This document shows, piece by piece, positions 26,052 through 35,271 of a stretch of DNA of 64,000 bases. The notes under the pieces are model-generated. The model was not told where the DNA came from, did not search any database, and saw only the letters and a program-made list of their open reading frames with translations. The first letter of the stretch is position 1. Each line of letters opens with the position of its first letter. The stretch spans positions 62,001 to 126,000 of the forward strand of contig NOUX01000008.1 of the NCBI GenBank assembly GCA_002245855.1, read 5' to 3'. The position numbers and the translations under genes were made by a program. The DNA comes from Sphingobacterium cellulitidis. GTDB taxonomy: Bacteria; Bacteroidota; Bacteroidia; Sphingobacteriales; Sphingobacteriaceae.

Positions 26052-26788
26052 GATCCCGCCGATTTCATAAAGTAGTTGATTAACTGAAAAATTGAAGTCA
26101 ATATCACGACAGCCAATACGATGTATTTAAAAACTCTTTCTGAGGTATACCTGAGGATTACCTTACCAAGATAACTTCCTAAAATACTAACCAGGATCAA
26201 AAAAGGAATAAGTTTGATATATTCAGAAGGGAAATAACCTTGGGCAACATAGACCACTGCTCGGCTGAAGTCCACGCCCAAGTCAATCAATGCTGAAGTT
26301 GCGATAAATATATCCTTTGGCAAATTAAAAGCAGCTAGAGTAATTCCCCGAATTGCCCCACCCGTGCCTACGAGCCCTGCAAAAAAGCCTGAAATTACCC
26401 CACCTAAGTATAAGTTTTTATTGGATTGCTTCAAGGGTTTATCAAATCGGAACAATAAGAAAATAGCGAGGCAGGCAATTAGAATGTTCATGCCTAGTTC
26501 CATTTCCTTAACGGGTACATATTTGGTCAACATAGCTCCTTTGATGACAAATAGTACAGCAGGGATACCTAATTTGACTGCGATATCCTTATTGATTCCT
26601 TTCCGGAATAAAGTAATTTTCGAGATATTACTAAAGACATGAAACACCGCGGTAATTCCTAAAACAGCTTTGAAATCAAAAAATAAGGAAGCTGTCGGGA
26701 CAAAAAGAATAGAAGATCCAAATCCAGATACAGTACCTATGATCTCGGTAATAAGTGCTAATACTAGGAAGTAGAAATACTTTTCCAT
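26048..26788 (-). CDS. TauE/SafE-family sulfite/anion exporter
   Basis: A 246-residue inner-membrane protein with eight predicted helices in two repeats. The first repeat starts IIGTVSGFGSSILFVPTASLFFD, the second GGVISGFFAGLVGTGGAIRGITLAAFNLP, both carrying the GxxSGxxG-type signature of the family. Members move sulfite, sulfonates or related anions. The cargo cannot be told here. The gene is single and its 3' end overlaps the membrane protein above. Confidence 0.87.
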   Translation of the reverse strand: MEKYFYFLVLALITEIIGTVSGFGSSILFVPTASLFFDFKAVLGITAVFHVFSNISKITLFRKGINKDIAVKLGIPAVLFVIKGAMLTKYVPVKEMELGMNILIACLAIFLLFRFDKPLKQSNKNLYLGGVISGFFAGLVGTGGAIRGITLAAFNLPKDIFIATSALIDLGVDFSRAVVYVAQGYFPSEYIKLIPFLILVSILGSYLGKVILRYTSERVFKYIVLAVVILTSIFQLINYFMKSAGS

Positions 26789-26926
26789 CAGAAAAATACT
26801 TAGGTAAATTGTTAATAATGTTTTTCTAGCAATTGAATTGCCGTTTGGTTGTGCAAAGATAGGTTTTAGAACTGATTATTAGCTGAATAAACCACTGAAT
26901 TGGCGGATATGGATATCGAAAAAGCA

Positions 26927-26960
26927 AATGGGTCGGAATTTCTAGGAAATCCAACCCATT
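26927..26960 (-). terminator. Likely terminator of the RND efflux operon
   Basis: An imperfect stem (AATGGGTCGGAATTTC with GAAATCCAACCCATT) with a short loop, followed on the minus strand by GCTTTTTCG. It lies about 87 bases past the last gene of the operon. It also fills most of the gap between the operon and the TauE gene. Confidence 0.55.
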
Positions 26961-27046
26961 CTTTGTGTTCATCAGCTTATTATCAAAAGCTTAGAACGAT
27001 GGAAATGTATCATAATGATACTGTGAAGCTTGTTTTTGTGATTGAA

Positions 27047-28513
27047 TTATCTCCAACCCCCTCCTAAGGAGCGGTATAAGTCAACATAAGATTCTAAATG
27101 TTCTTGACGAAGTTCAACCAATGCTAAATCCGAATCAAGGGCATTCCCCTGAGCGGTGATTACCTCTAGGTAAGTTGCATATCCACCTTTGAAAAGCAAT
27201 CCAGCATTTTTAACGGCTTTTTCTGAATTCTCAACTCTTAATCGTGCGAATTCAAGCTGTTCTCTTAATTTTTCTACGGTCACTACGGCATCTGAAACTT
27301 CAGAAACCGCTTCCAAAACTGTTTTTTGAAAATCAATTTCGGCCTTATCTCTTTCTAATTTTGCCACTTCCCATTCGGTTTTCAACTTTCTATTTTTGAA
27401 AATCGGTGCAGTCAAGCTACCCCCAATTCCACCCAGTAAAGATCCAGGTATTGAAAACCAATTTTTAGGAAGACTGGAGTTCACGCCGAAGACGCCTTCC
27501 AATGATAAAGCTGGATATCTCATGGCTTGCTGAATATTTGCATTGGCATTTGCAGCAATCAATCCCAATTCAGCACCTCTGACATCAGGACGATTTCTAA
27601 TAATATCTAATGGAGATCCCAAAGAGATATCTTTATTTTCAGCAAATAGGTGTTCAAAACTAGTTCCTCTGGAAACCGAATCCGGCATCTCTCCGGCCAA
27701 TATGCGTAAGGCGTTTTCTTGCAAGACAATTTCCTTTTCCAATTCAGGCACCAATGAAGCTGCGATCAGACGCTGGGACTCCGTTTGCTGAATCGCTAAG
27801 GCTGTAATGTCACCAGCTTCATATTGCAATTTGATCATCTGTAAGGTACTGTCATTCAATTTTACATTTCGCTTGGCTACCTCAATCTTGGCATCCAACA
27901 TCAACAGGTTGAAATATCCTTTAGCTACACTCGAAATAAGGTTAGTTTGAATGGCGTTCTTCGCTTCCTGAGTATTTAAATACTCCGCAGTCAATTGATC
28001 TTTCGCATTGCTGATTTTACCCCAGATATCAATTTCCCAGCTAAAACCTATTTCAGTACCAAACTGTGAGGTATAGGTGTACATATTCTCCGGAGCTTTC
28101 TTCCCATTGAATTCGTACCATCGCGTTGATGGTCCAGAACCAAAGTTCTTAGAACGATATTGCTTATTTGCACTAGCAAGGGTTGCATCTACCTCTGGTA
28201 AATAGTTGAATCTGTTTTGACGCATCCATTTATTGGCAATTTCTATGTTTTTCAATGCCGTTTGCATATCATAGTTATTGGACAATGCAGAATCAATCAA
28301 GTCTTTTAAGGTAGGGTCATGGAAAAATTCCTTCCATGAAATCTGACTGATACTGGAGGTATCTCCAAAATACGCCAAAGTATCTCCCCTGAATTTTTCA
28401 GGTAAGTTTAGTTCCGGTTGTTGGTACTTTTGCCCCACCTTACAGCCTTGCACCAAAAACAACGCAGCACAAAGACAACCGATTAAAACTTTTAATATAT
28501 TTTTATTCTTCAT
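27047..28513 (-). CDS. RND efflux outer-membrane factor (OprM/NodT family)
   Basis: A 488-residue outer-membrane lipoprotein forming the TolC-like exit duct of a tripartite pump. The lipobox is FLVQGC with Cys24, followed by VGQKYQQPELNLPEKF. Two internal repeats of coiled-coil and barrel segments are seen (SVAKGYFNLLMLDAKIEVAKRNV and AVSEVSDAVVTVEKLREQLEFARLRV), and DIIRNRPDVRGAELGLIAANAN is the diagnostic motif. I start at the ATG at 28513, because the extension to 28612 overlaps the pump gene and precedes a complete lipoprotein signal. It lies seven bases after the RND permease stop. Confidence 0.92.
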   Translation of the reverse strand: MKNKNILKVLIGCLCAALFLVQGCKVGQKYQQPELNLPEKFRGDTLAYFGDTSSISQISWKEFFHDPTLKDLIDSALSNNYDMQTALKNIEIANKWMRQNRFNYLPEVDATLASANKQYRSKNFGSGPSTRWYEFNGKKAPENMYTYTSQFGTEIGFSWEIDIWGKISNAKDQLTAEYLNTQEAKNAIQTNLISSVAKGYFNLLMLDAKIEVAKRNVKLNDSTLQMIKLQYEAGDITALAIQQTESQRLIAASLVPELEKEIVLQENALRILAGEMPDSVSRGTSFEHLFAENKDISLGSPLDIIRNRPDVRGAELGLIAANANANIQQAMRYPALSLEGVFGVNSSLPKNWFSIPGSLLGGIGGSLTAPIFKNRKLKTEWEVAKLERDKAEIDFQKTVLEAVSEVSDAVVTVEKLREQLEFARLRVENSEKAVKNAGLLFKGGYATYLEVITAQGNALDSDLALVELRQEHLESYVDLYRSLGGGWR

Positions 28514-28520
28514 TGATCTT

Positions 28521-31500
28521 CTATTCTTCTTCTTCTGTTTTAATTTTATTGCGAACCTTTTCATCCAGAGATTTGAAAACAACAAATAGAACTGGAATAA
28601 TGAAAATACCAAAGGTTACACCGAATAACATACCACCAGCAGCACTAAAACTGATTGAATGGTTACCAATTGCTGAAGGTCCTACGGTCCACATCAATGG
28701 GATCAAACCTGCCACAAAGGCCAAACTCGTCATCAAAATAGGTCTCAACCTCAGCCTTGCCCCATTGATTGCTGCATCCACGATACTTATTCCTTTGTCT
28801 CTTTCTTGAACCGCAAACTCTACGATTAGAATGGCATTCTTGGCGAGTAGACCAATCAACATGATCAATCCGACTTGGACATAAATGTTATTCTGTAGAC
28901 CTGCGAATCCAATTGTTGCATATACTCCGATCAATCCAACCGGGATAGATAATAATACTGCCCATGGAAGAATATAACTTTCATATTGCGCTGCTAACAA
29001 GAAGTACACAAACAAAATACTCAGTGCAAAAATCAGAACGGTTTGTGAGCCCGATTGGCTTTCCTCCAAACTCATACCGGTCCATTCGTATCCAATATTT
29101 CCAGGAAGTTTTTCCTCAGAGAACTTCTCGATTGCTGCCATTGCATCCCCAGTACTATAGCCTTTTGCAGGTTCAGCATTGACTACAATAGCATTATATA
29201 AATTGTATCTGGTAATAGTTTCCGGACCAACGATTTTCTTCAAGGTCACGATGGTATTGATAGGCACCATTTTCCCTTTATCATTACGAACGAAAATCGA
29301 GCTAAAGGATTCCGGGTCGGTACGGAAGTCAAAATCAGACTGTACATATACCCTATATTGTCTACCAAATCGGCTAAAGTCGGAGGCCTGAACCCTTGCG
29401 AAGTAAAGCCTGATCGTAGACATCATGCTATTAATACTTACTCCTAAAGCTTTAGCTTTTACCACATCAATATTGACCTCATATTGAGGGAAAGTCGATT
29501 TAAAACTGGTATAAGCATTACCAATTTCTGGCAGTTCATTAATTTGGTTGATGAAGGTATCCGCCAACACATTAAAGTCCCGAATATCACCCCCTAACCT
29601 ATCCTGAAGCACCAATTCTATCCCTGCAAAATCACCGAAACCTTGTACGGTTGGTCTAGGGAATACCGTAAATTTGGCTTCATGCAATTGAGAAAGGTCA
29701 TTTCTCACAGTGTCCATAAAGTCTTGGATATTCTTGATATCCTTACGGTCAGCGTGCGGTACCAAGGTGATATACCCCGCAGCAAAGGCAGGACTGGCAC
29801 TTGCATCTAAGGCATTATAACCCGATACTGAGGTCATCCCTTCGATATCTTTATGTCTTCTTAAGATACTATCTGCTTTTTTCAAGACCTCGGTAGTACG
29901 AGATAATGAAGCACCTGGAGGCATTGCAATATTAAAGGTCACAAAACCATCATCCTCAGTTGGGATAAAAGATTTTGGAGACTTCATCATCAGGAATGCT
30001 CCAATCGCTGTAATAACAGCTAAGCCTGCCCAAGCGATTTTTTTGTTTTTGATCAACTGCCTTACGCCGATAATATATTTATCTGTAAACCTGTCAAATG
30101 AGGTGTTAAAGGCGGTAAAGAACTTGTCCTTATAGGTGTTGAATTTATTTTTCTTTTTACCAATTTCCTTTTCATCTTGTGGTGCCTTTAGTAGCAATGC
30201 ACATAATGCAGGACTCAGCGTCAAGGCGTTCAATGCAGAAATTAGAATGGCGGTTGCCAAGGTATAAGCAAACTGTCGATAGAATATACCGGCGGGACCT
30301 TCCATAAACCCAACTGGCAAGAATACGGCAGCCATCACCATTGTAATTGAAAGGATTGCTCCTGTAATCTCAGACATGGTAGATAGAGTTGCTTGCTTAG
30401 GTTTTTGTCCTGTAGCATGCATTTTATGGTGTATGGCCTCGACGACGACAATGGCATCATCGACCACAATACCAATTGCCAGTACGAGGGCAAACATGGT
30501 CAGTACATTCAGCGAGAAGCCGAAGAGCTGCAAGAAAAAGAAAGTACCAATTAGGGAGACCGGAATGGCAATGGCAGGAATCAAAGTTGATCTAAAATCT
30601 TGCAAGAAGATAAAAACAATGATAAATACCAAAATAAATGCCTCAAACAAGGTATGTTTTACCTGATCAATAGATTGATCAATTTGATCCCGAACGGAAT
30701 AAGTGATGTCATAATCAATTCCCTTTGGGAAATATTTCTTTTGTTCTTCGAGAACTTTTCGAACATCCACATCAATATCATGGGCATTGGACCCACTGGT
30801 TTGCGTTAAGTTCAGGGTTAGTCCAGGCTTACCATCTACTTTATTATCCGAGTTTAAGTTGGTCGCGCCAAACTCAACCCTTGCGACATCCTTTAGATAT
30901 AAGACAGACCCATCGTTATTGGTTTTAATAACAATATTTTGAAATTCTTCAGGTTGACTAAATCGACCTTTATGTTTAATTACGGTTTCAAAGGCTTCGT
31001 CAGAAGTTTCTCCAAATTTACCAGGAGCAATTTCAAAGTTTTGATCCTTGATGGCATCGGAGATATCCTTTGGCACCAAATTATAGAGGGCGAGTTTTTC
31101 TGGATTTAACCATACCCGCATAGCGTAATCCCTTGCCCCCAATCTAGAAACCTGGGCTACCCCATCCACACGAAGCAATGGTCGCATCAAGTTAATTTGG
31201 GCAAAGGCCTGTAGGAATGTTTCATCATAGACCGAATCCTTCTGATTAGAGAAGATATTGATGGTCATGATTACCCCACTCTGCCGGGGCATTGTGGTAA
31301 TACCAGCTTCATTTACTTCCGCTGGGATAGAAGATATTGCTTTGGAAATCCTGGTCTGAACGTTTACAGAAGCCACATCGGGATTTGTTCCAGTTTTAAA
31401 AAATACGGTTACAGAACCTGACCCAGAGTTAGAAGCTGTTGATCGGATATAAGTCATATTCTCCACTCCATTGATTGCCTCTTCAATAGGCAATAATACG

Positions 31501-31679
31501 GAGCTTGCGACAGTTTCTGCGGTAGCACCTGGATAACTTAAGGATACAACTACACTTGGTGGCGCAATTTCAGGGAAACGGGATACAGGGAGTAATTTCA
31601 GCCCTACTAATCCCAGAATCACCAATATAATCGATACAACGGTAGCTAAAACGGGACGCGTTACGAATGTTTTAAGCAT
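28521..31679 (-). CDS. RND multidrug efflux permease (AcrB/HAE1 family)
   Basis: A 1052-residue inner-membrane proton antiporter with twelve helices and two large periplasmic loops. The HAE1 marks are [23 protein letters not shown] at the start, the proton-relay Asp pair in [13 protein letters not shown] of helix 4, [22 protein letters not shown] in the porter domain and NSNA-like [14 protein letters not shown] in helix 10. Size is standard. The pump takes drugs, bile-like detergents or metabolites from the periplasm and membrane. The adaptor and the outer-membrane factor flank it in the operon. No regulator gene lies beside it. Confidence 0.95.
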   Translation of the reverse strand: MLKTFVTRPVLATVVSIILVILGLVGLKLLPVSRFPEIAPPSVVVSLSYPGATAETVASSVLLPIEEAINGVENMTYIRSTASNSGSGSVTVFFKTGTNPDVASVNVQTRISKAISSIPAEVNEAGITTMPRQSGVIMTINIFSNQKDSVYDETFLQAFAQINLMRPLLRVDGVAQVSRLGARDYAMRVWLNPEKLALYNLVPKDISDAIKDQNFEIAPGKFGETSDEAFETVIKHKGRFSQPEEFQNIVIKTNNDGSVLYLKDVARVEFGATNLNSDNKVDGKPGLTLNLTQTSGSNAHDIDVDVRKVLEEQKKYFPKGIDYDITYSVRDQIDQSIDQVKHTLFEAFILVFIIVFIFLQDFRSTLIPAIAIPVSLIGTFFFLQLFGFSLNVLTMFALVLAIGIVVDDAIVVVEAIHHKMHATGQKPKQATLSTMSEITGAILSITMVMAAVFLPVGFMEGPAGIFYRQFAYTLATAILISALNALTLSPALCALLLKAPQDEKEIGKKKNKFNTYKDKFFTAFNTSFDRFTDKYIIGVRQLIKNKKIAWAGLAVITAIGAFLMMKSPKSFIPTEDDGFVTFNIAMPPGASLSRTTEVLKKADSILRRHKDIEGMTSVSGYNALDASASPAFAAGYITLVPHADRKDIKNIQDFMDTVRNDLSQLHEAKFTVFPRPTVQGFGDFAGIELVLQDRLGGDIRDFNVLADTFINQINELPEIGNAYTSFKSTFPQYEVNIDVVKAKALGVSINSMMSTIRLYFARVQASDFSRFGRQYRVYVQSDFDFRTDPESFSSIFVRNDKGKMVPINTIVTLKKIVGPETITRYNLYNAIVVNAEPAKGYSTGDAMAAIEKFSEEKLPGNIGYEWTGMSLEESQSGSQTVLIFALSILFVYFLLAAQYESYILPWAVLLSIPVGLIGVYATIGFAGLQNNIYVQVGLIMLIGLLAKNAILIVEFAVQERDKGISIVDAAINGARLRLRPILMTSLAFVAGLIPLMWTVGPSAIGNHSISFSAAGGMLFGVTFGIFIIPVLFVVFKSLDEKVRNKIKTEEEE

Positions 31680-31766
31680 ATAGAAATGTTAGGGTTGAGC
31701 TATTCTAATCATTTCCTTAATTACTCAAGGAAATGTTAGAATCAGCTTAAAAATTTAAATAGTCTA

Positions 31767-32933
31767 TTATTTTTTTTGAGGTATAGGCATGATTGCAGAA
31801 CCGTCAGTCAGTTCTTCAAATCCACTTGTAATTACACGGTCACCTTCTTGTAATCCTTCGGACACGATGTAATTATCTTTAGTTTTTCCGTTCAACTTAA
31901 TATTTCTACGTTGCGCCTGGTTGTTTTTATCAACCACGAATACGAATGTTTTATCTTGCAGTTCGTTTGTTGCCACTTGCGGAATCTGAAGGACATCTTT
32001 TTTAACCTCTGCAATTTTCAAGGTACCGGTACTACCAGAACGTAGAATATTATTTGGATTCGGGAATGTTGCTCTCAAGGATATCGAACCTGTTGTTCTA
32101 TCCACCTGACCATTTACCGCATCGACCACCCCTTTGGAAGAGTATTCTTCACCATCGGCCATCATCAGCGTAACTTCAGGAAAGGTCAATCGCTTTAATT
32201 TATCATATTTGCGACCTTCAACACTATCTGCTTTAGCTTGTGCTTTTGAGAAGTACAAGAAATCAGATTCGTTCATAGCGAAATAAATATAAACCTCTTG
32301 AATATCTGAAAGATTCGTCAATGGTTCTTTATCGCCCTTAGTAATCAAGTTACCAATACGCTTAGGGATTCTACCTATATAACCATTTACTGGAGCAGTA
32401 ATGGTTGTAAAATTTCTACTTAATTGTGCCGAGCGAACTTCCGCTGCTGCTTGATCCAATCCGGCTTTAGCTACTTGATAATCCGATTCGGCAGAAGCTA
32501 ACCTTACATCAGAAATTACATCATTTTCAACCAAAGGCTTCAAACGATCAACTTCTAATTTTGCATTTTTTAATTTTGCTTGTGCTACTTTCTCCGCAGC
32601 ATACATATTATTTAAATCTTCTTGGTAGAAAGAAGGATCTATTTTAAAGAGTTTCTGTCCTTTTCGAACATAAGCCCCCTCATCCACATAAATCTCCTGT
32701 AGCAATCCCTCAACCTGAGGACGTACTTCCACATTCACCTTCCCTTCAATGGTACCAAGGTAATCTTTAACCGTAACAGCATCAGATCTTTCAACTGTAT
32801 ACACTGGCAATGCCATGGGTTTAACGATGTTTTCTTTCTCTTTTGATTTACTCTCAGAACAGCTAGTCATTATACTGACTGATCCGATTAATAATAATGT
32901 TGCTTTTAAAATTGATAATTTTGTTTTCTTCAC
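31767..32933 (-). CDS. RND efflux periplasmic adaptor (AcrA/MFP family)
   Basis: A 388-residue lipoprotein (lipobox SIMTSC, Cys25) that bridges the pump and the outer-membrane duct. It holds the barrel-sandwich hybrid (VEVRPQVEGLLQEIYVDEGAYVRKGQKLFKID), a coiled-coil hairpin (about 100-170), the second half of the lipoyl domain (ITAPVNGYIGRIPKRIGNLI) and a membrane-proximal beta domain. The start is GTG at 32933. It is the first gene of the operon, 87 bases ahead of the permease. The upstream region has several GTTAAC-type palindromes that could be operators. Confidence 0.93.
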   Translation of the reverse strand: MKKTKLSILKATLLLIGSVSIMTSCSESKSKEKENIVKPMALPVYTVERSDAVTVKDYLGTIEGKVNVEVRPQVEGLLQEIYVDEGAYVRKGQKLFKIDPSFYQEDLNNMYAAEKVAQAKLKNAKLEVDRLKPLVENDVISDVRLASAESDYQVAKAGLDQAAAEVRSAQLSRNFTTITAPVNGYIGRIPKRIGNLITKGDKEPLTNLSDIQEVYIYFAMNESDFLYFSKAQAKADSVEGRKYDKLKRLTFPEVTLMMADGEEYSSKGVVDAVNGQVDRTTGSISLRATFPNPNNILRSGSTGTLKIAEVKKDVLQIPQVATNELQDKTFVFVVDKNNQAQRRNIKLNGKTKDNYIVSEGLQEGDRVITSGFEELTDGSAIMPIPQKK

Positions 32934-33251
32934 AGTATTTTTCCGATTTTAATCTTTTGTCTTCGTAATATTTTTATTACACTTCCATCTTATTAACGTA
33001 TCATTTAACAATTATTGTACCGTTTAACATTTGTTAACATATTATACTTTAGTTAACAAATTGTTAATTTAAGGACATTTAAGTGTTAAAACACTGGTTT
33101 AAAAAGATTCATAAGCCAGAAAAGAAATGAAAAAAACACTGAAATTTTAAAAAATTAAAATTAAACCAATTGCATAAAACGAAGTCAAACAGCGTTTTTA
33201 TGTCTGGTTTTAAGAGGATTTACGGGAAAATTAAAGGATTTTGAGGAATTA
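32934..33251. other. Gap upstream of the RND operon
   Basis: 318 AT-rich bases between the adaptor start and the 3' end of the ClC gene, with no ORF. The 75 bases at 32992-33067 hold a cluster of TTAAC/GTTAA words. The rest (33080-33251) shows no clean terminator or site. Confidence 0.6.
33032..33067. promoter_or_regulatory. Palindromic GTTAAC cluster, candidate operator of the RND operon
   Basis: TGTTAACA (33032-33039) is a perfect 8-base palindrome. TTAACAA-A-TTGTTAA (33053-33067) is a perfect 7-1-7 inverted repeat. Further TTTAACA words lie at 33004 and 33023. The cluster is about 100-135 bases upstream of the adaptor start. Confidence 0.45.
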
Positions 33252-35042
33252 TTACTCCAAGTATTGACCTTGTCGAATCAATAGACTACGATACTTATTG
33301 AATACTGAAGATTTGGAAATAAAGCCTAGATATTGATCATCTTTATTGACCACCGGAAGAATCCATACATCCTCCTTATTCATTTTAGTCATGACCAATT
33401 CCATTTTCTCCGTTTCAATGATAATATCATTAGGTTTTTGAGCCAATACGGCAAAGGTCTTTTCCCTACCCTCTTCCTCACCAAGCAAAATTGAGAATAG
33501 GCGTTCACTGTAAATGATACCAATTAACTTACCTTTATCATCAACAATGGGGAAAATATTTCTTTTGGAATGGACAATATCAGTCTGACGGTCTAGTGGG
33601 GTTTCATTAGGTCGAAGTACGACAAAATTGGTTTCAAGGACATATCTCAATTTCATCATACTCAATACCGTTCGATCTTTATCTTCATAGGAGAGCAAGT
33701 CTCCGGATTCTGCCAATACCTTGGTATAGACCGAATATTTCATAACTCCCCTATTAATCAGGTAAGAGATTGAAGCTACCAGCATTAAAGGCACCATCAA
33801 GGTATAGCCTCCCGTTATTTCGGCAATCAGGAATATTCCCGTTAATGGAGCATGCATAATGCCTGCAAGAGCTGCAGCCATACCGGCCATCACAAAGTTA
33901 GGAACATTGAGTTGAACAAAGCCGGTTTGATTCATTCCATAAGCAAATGCAAAACCTATTAATCCTCCCATGACCAAACTAGGTCCAAAAATACCACCAT
34001 TTCCCCCACCGTTAATAGTAAAAAGAGAAGCGAATGATTTTCCGAATAGGGTTAATATGGTATAACATACCACGACCCAAGCCATATCCCTATAGTCAGA
34101 AAAAAGGGAATTCTTGACGATGGAATTAAAATGTCCATCCAGGATTTGTTGAATGGTCAGATAACCTTCACCATATAAAGCCGGAAAGATAAAGATCATC
34201 ACTCCCAAGGAGATCCCAGACACCCATACTTTATTATAAGGGTTTTTGATTTTTGAGAACCAATTCTTAACGACCTGACTAAATTTTGAAAAGTATATCG
34301 TGTAGAGACCTACTAGAACTGCCAGTAGAATATAGAAGAAAATGGAGCTGACCTCCCAATCTGTTGCAGCGGTATGGAATAGAGGTTCACTATATAAGAT
34401 CCTAGAAATGACAGCCGCCAAGGCAGAAGAGATCAACAAAGGAATAAATACAGGGATTGAGAATTCGGGAAGTAGTATTTCAATGGCAAAAACCATCCCT
34501 GCAACGGGACTATTAAAGGCACCAGAAATACCTGCTGCAGCCCCACATGCCAATAGCATGGTAACTTCCTTATAGCTTAATCCGAAAAAGCGACCAATAT
34601 TAGACCCTATTGCAGATCCTGAATAGGCAATTGGAGCTTCCAATCCTGATGAACCACCAAATCCGACGGTAATCGCACTGGTTACAATTTGCGTATAAAT
34701 ATTATGGAGGTCAATTCGGGAGGAGCGTCGGGAAATAGCGTAAATAATAGGTGTAATTCCATGTTCTAATTTTTTGCCTTTGATAAATTTTCGGACATAT
34801 AGAACACTTAAGAATATACCAATAAGTGGAAATATCAGGTATAGAGAATATTTAAAGTGCCATTCCAGGTCATCCTGCAATTTAGCAGCAATAAAATGAG
34901 TCAATCCTTTCAATAATGCGGCAGCCAGTCCACCCACAATCCCAACCACAAACGCTAGAACAATAAGAAAATTTCGATTAGAAATTTTCTGCATTCTCCA
35001 TCTGTTTAAAGCTTCAAGTTTTTTAAGGAATTTTTGTCTCAT
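33252..35042 (-). CDS. ClC-family chloride channel/transporter with C-terminal CBS pair
   Basis: A roughly 596-residue inner-membrane protein. The selectivity-filter motifs are recognisable: GGSSGLEAPIAYSGSAIGSN (a GxEGP variant whose gating Glu is kept) and GGGNGGIFGPSLVMGG (GxFxP). A tandem CBS domain follows at about 450-590 (TVLSMMKLRYVLETNFVVLRPNETPLDR and FPIVDDKGKLIGIIYSE). It moves chloride, or swaps chloride for protons, and the CBS pair may sense adenine nucleotides. I start at the ATG 35042; a GTG at 35057 adds five residues and is possible. The gene is divergent from the S46 peptidase. Confidence 0.9.
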   Translation of the reverse strand: MRQKFLKKLEALNRWRMQKISNRNFLIVLAFVVGIVGGLAAALLKGLTHFIAAKLQDDLEWHFKYSLYLIFPLIGIFLSVLYVRKFIKGKKLEHGITPIIYAISRRSSRIDLHNIYTQIVTSAITVGFGGSSGLEAPIAYSGSAIGSNIGRFFGLSYKEVTMLLACGAAAGISGAFNSPVAGMVFAIEILLPEFSIPVFIPLLISSALAAVISRILYSEPLFHTAATDWEVSSIFFYILLAVLVGLYTIYFSKFSQVVKNWFSKIKNPYNKVWVSGISLGVMIFIFPALYGEGYLTIQQILDGHFNSIVKNSLFSDYRDMAWVVVCYTILTLFGKSFASLFTINGGGNGGIFGPSLVMGGLIGFAFAYGMNQTGFVQLNVPNFVMAGMAAALAGIMHAPLTGIFLIAEITGGYTLMVPLMLVASISYLINRGVMKYSVYTKVLAESGDLLSYEDKDRTVLSMMKLRYVLETNFVVLRPNETPLDRQTDIVHSKRNIFPIVDDKGKLIGIIYSERLFSILLGEEEGREKTFAVLAQKPNDIIIETEKMELVMTKMNKEDVWILPVVNKDDQYLGFISKSSVFNKYRSLLIRQGQYLE

Positions 35043-35241
35043 TCTATTGGTTTTCACTTTTAGTATTAAAAGATTATACCTGTAATATTTATTATAGTAT
35101 GGTGTTGATTATGCGTAATCCATCCTTGGAAACTGCAATAATCGATGATTATAATTTTGCAAATATAGGAACGATTTATCGAATAGTTAAATAATGTCGG
35201 CAGGATATGTATTAATAAATTTCATTTGGCATAACATTTAG

Positions 35242-35249
35242 TATTTTTG
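35242..35249 (+). promoter_or_regulatory. -7 box of the S46 peptidase gene
   Basis: TATTTTTG fits TAnnTTTG, 22 bases before the ATG; a TTTGG at 35225-35229 is at a fitting distance for the -33 element. Confidence 0.55.
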
Positions 35250-35271
35250 GGATGAAACAAAATCTATAGTT

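Noticed and set aside
28514..28612. Longer start of the efflux outer-membrane factor
   Set aside because: It would overlap the pump gene and place a lipoprotein signal 33 residues inside the protein.
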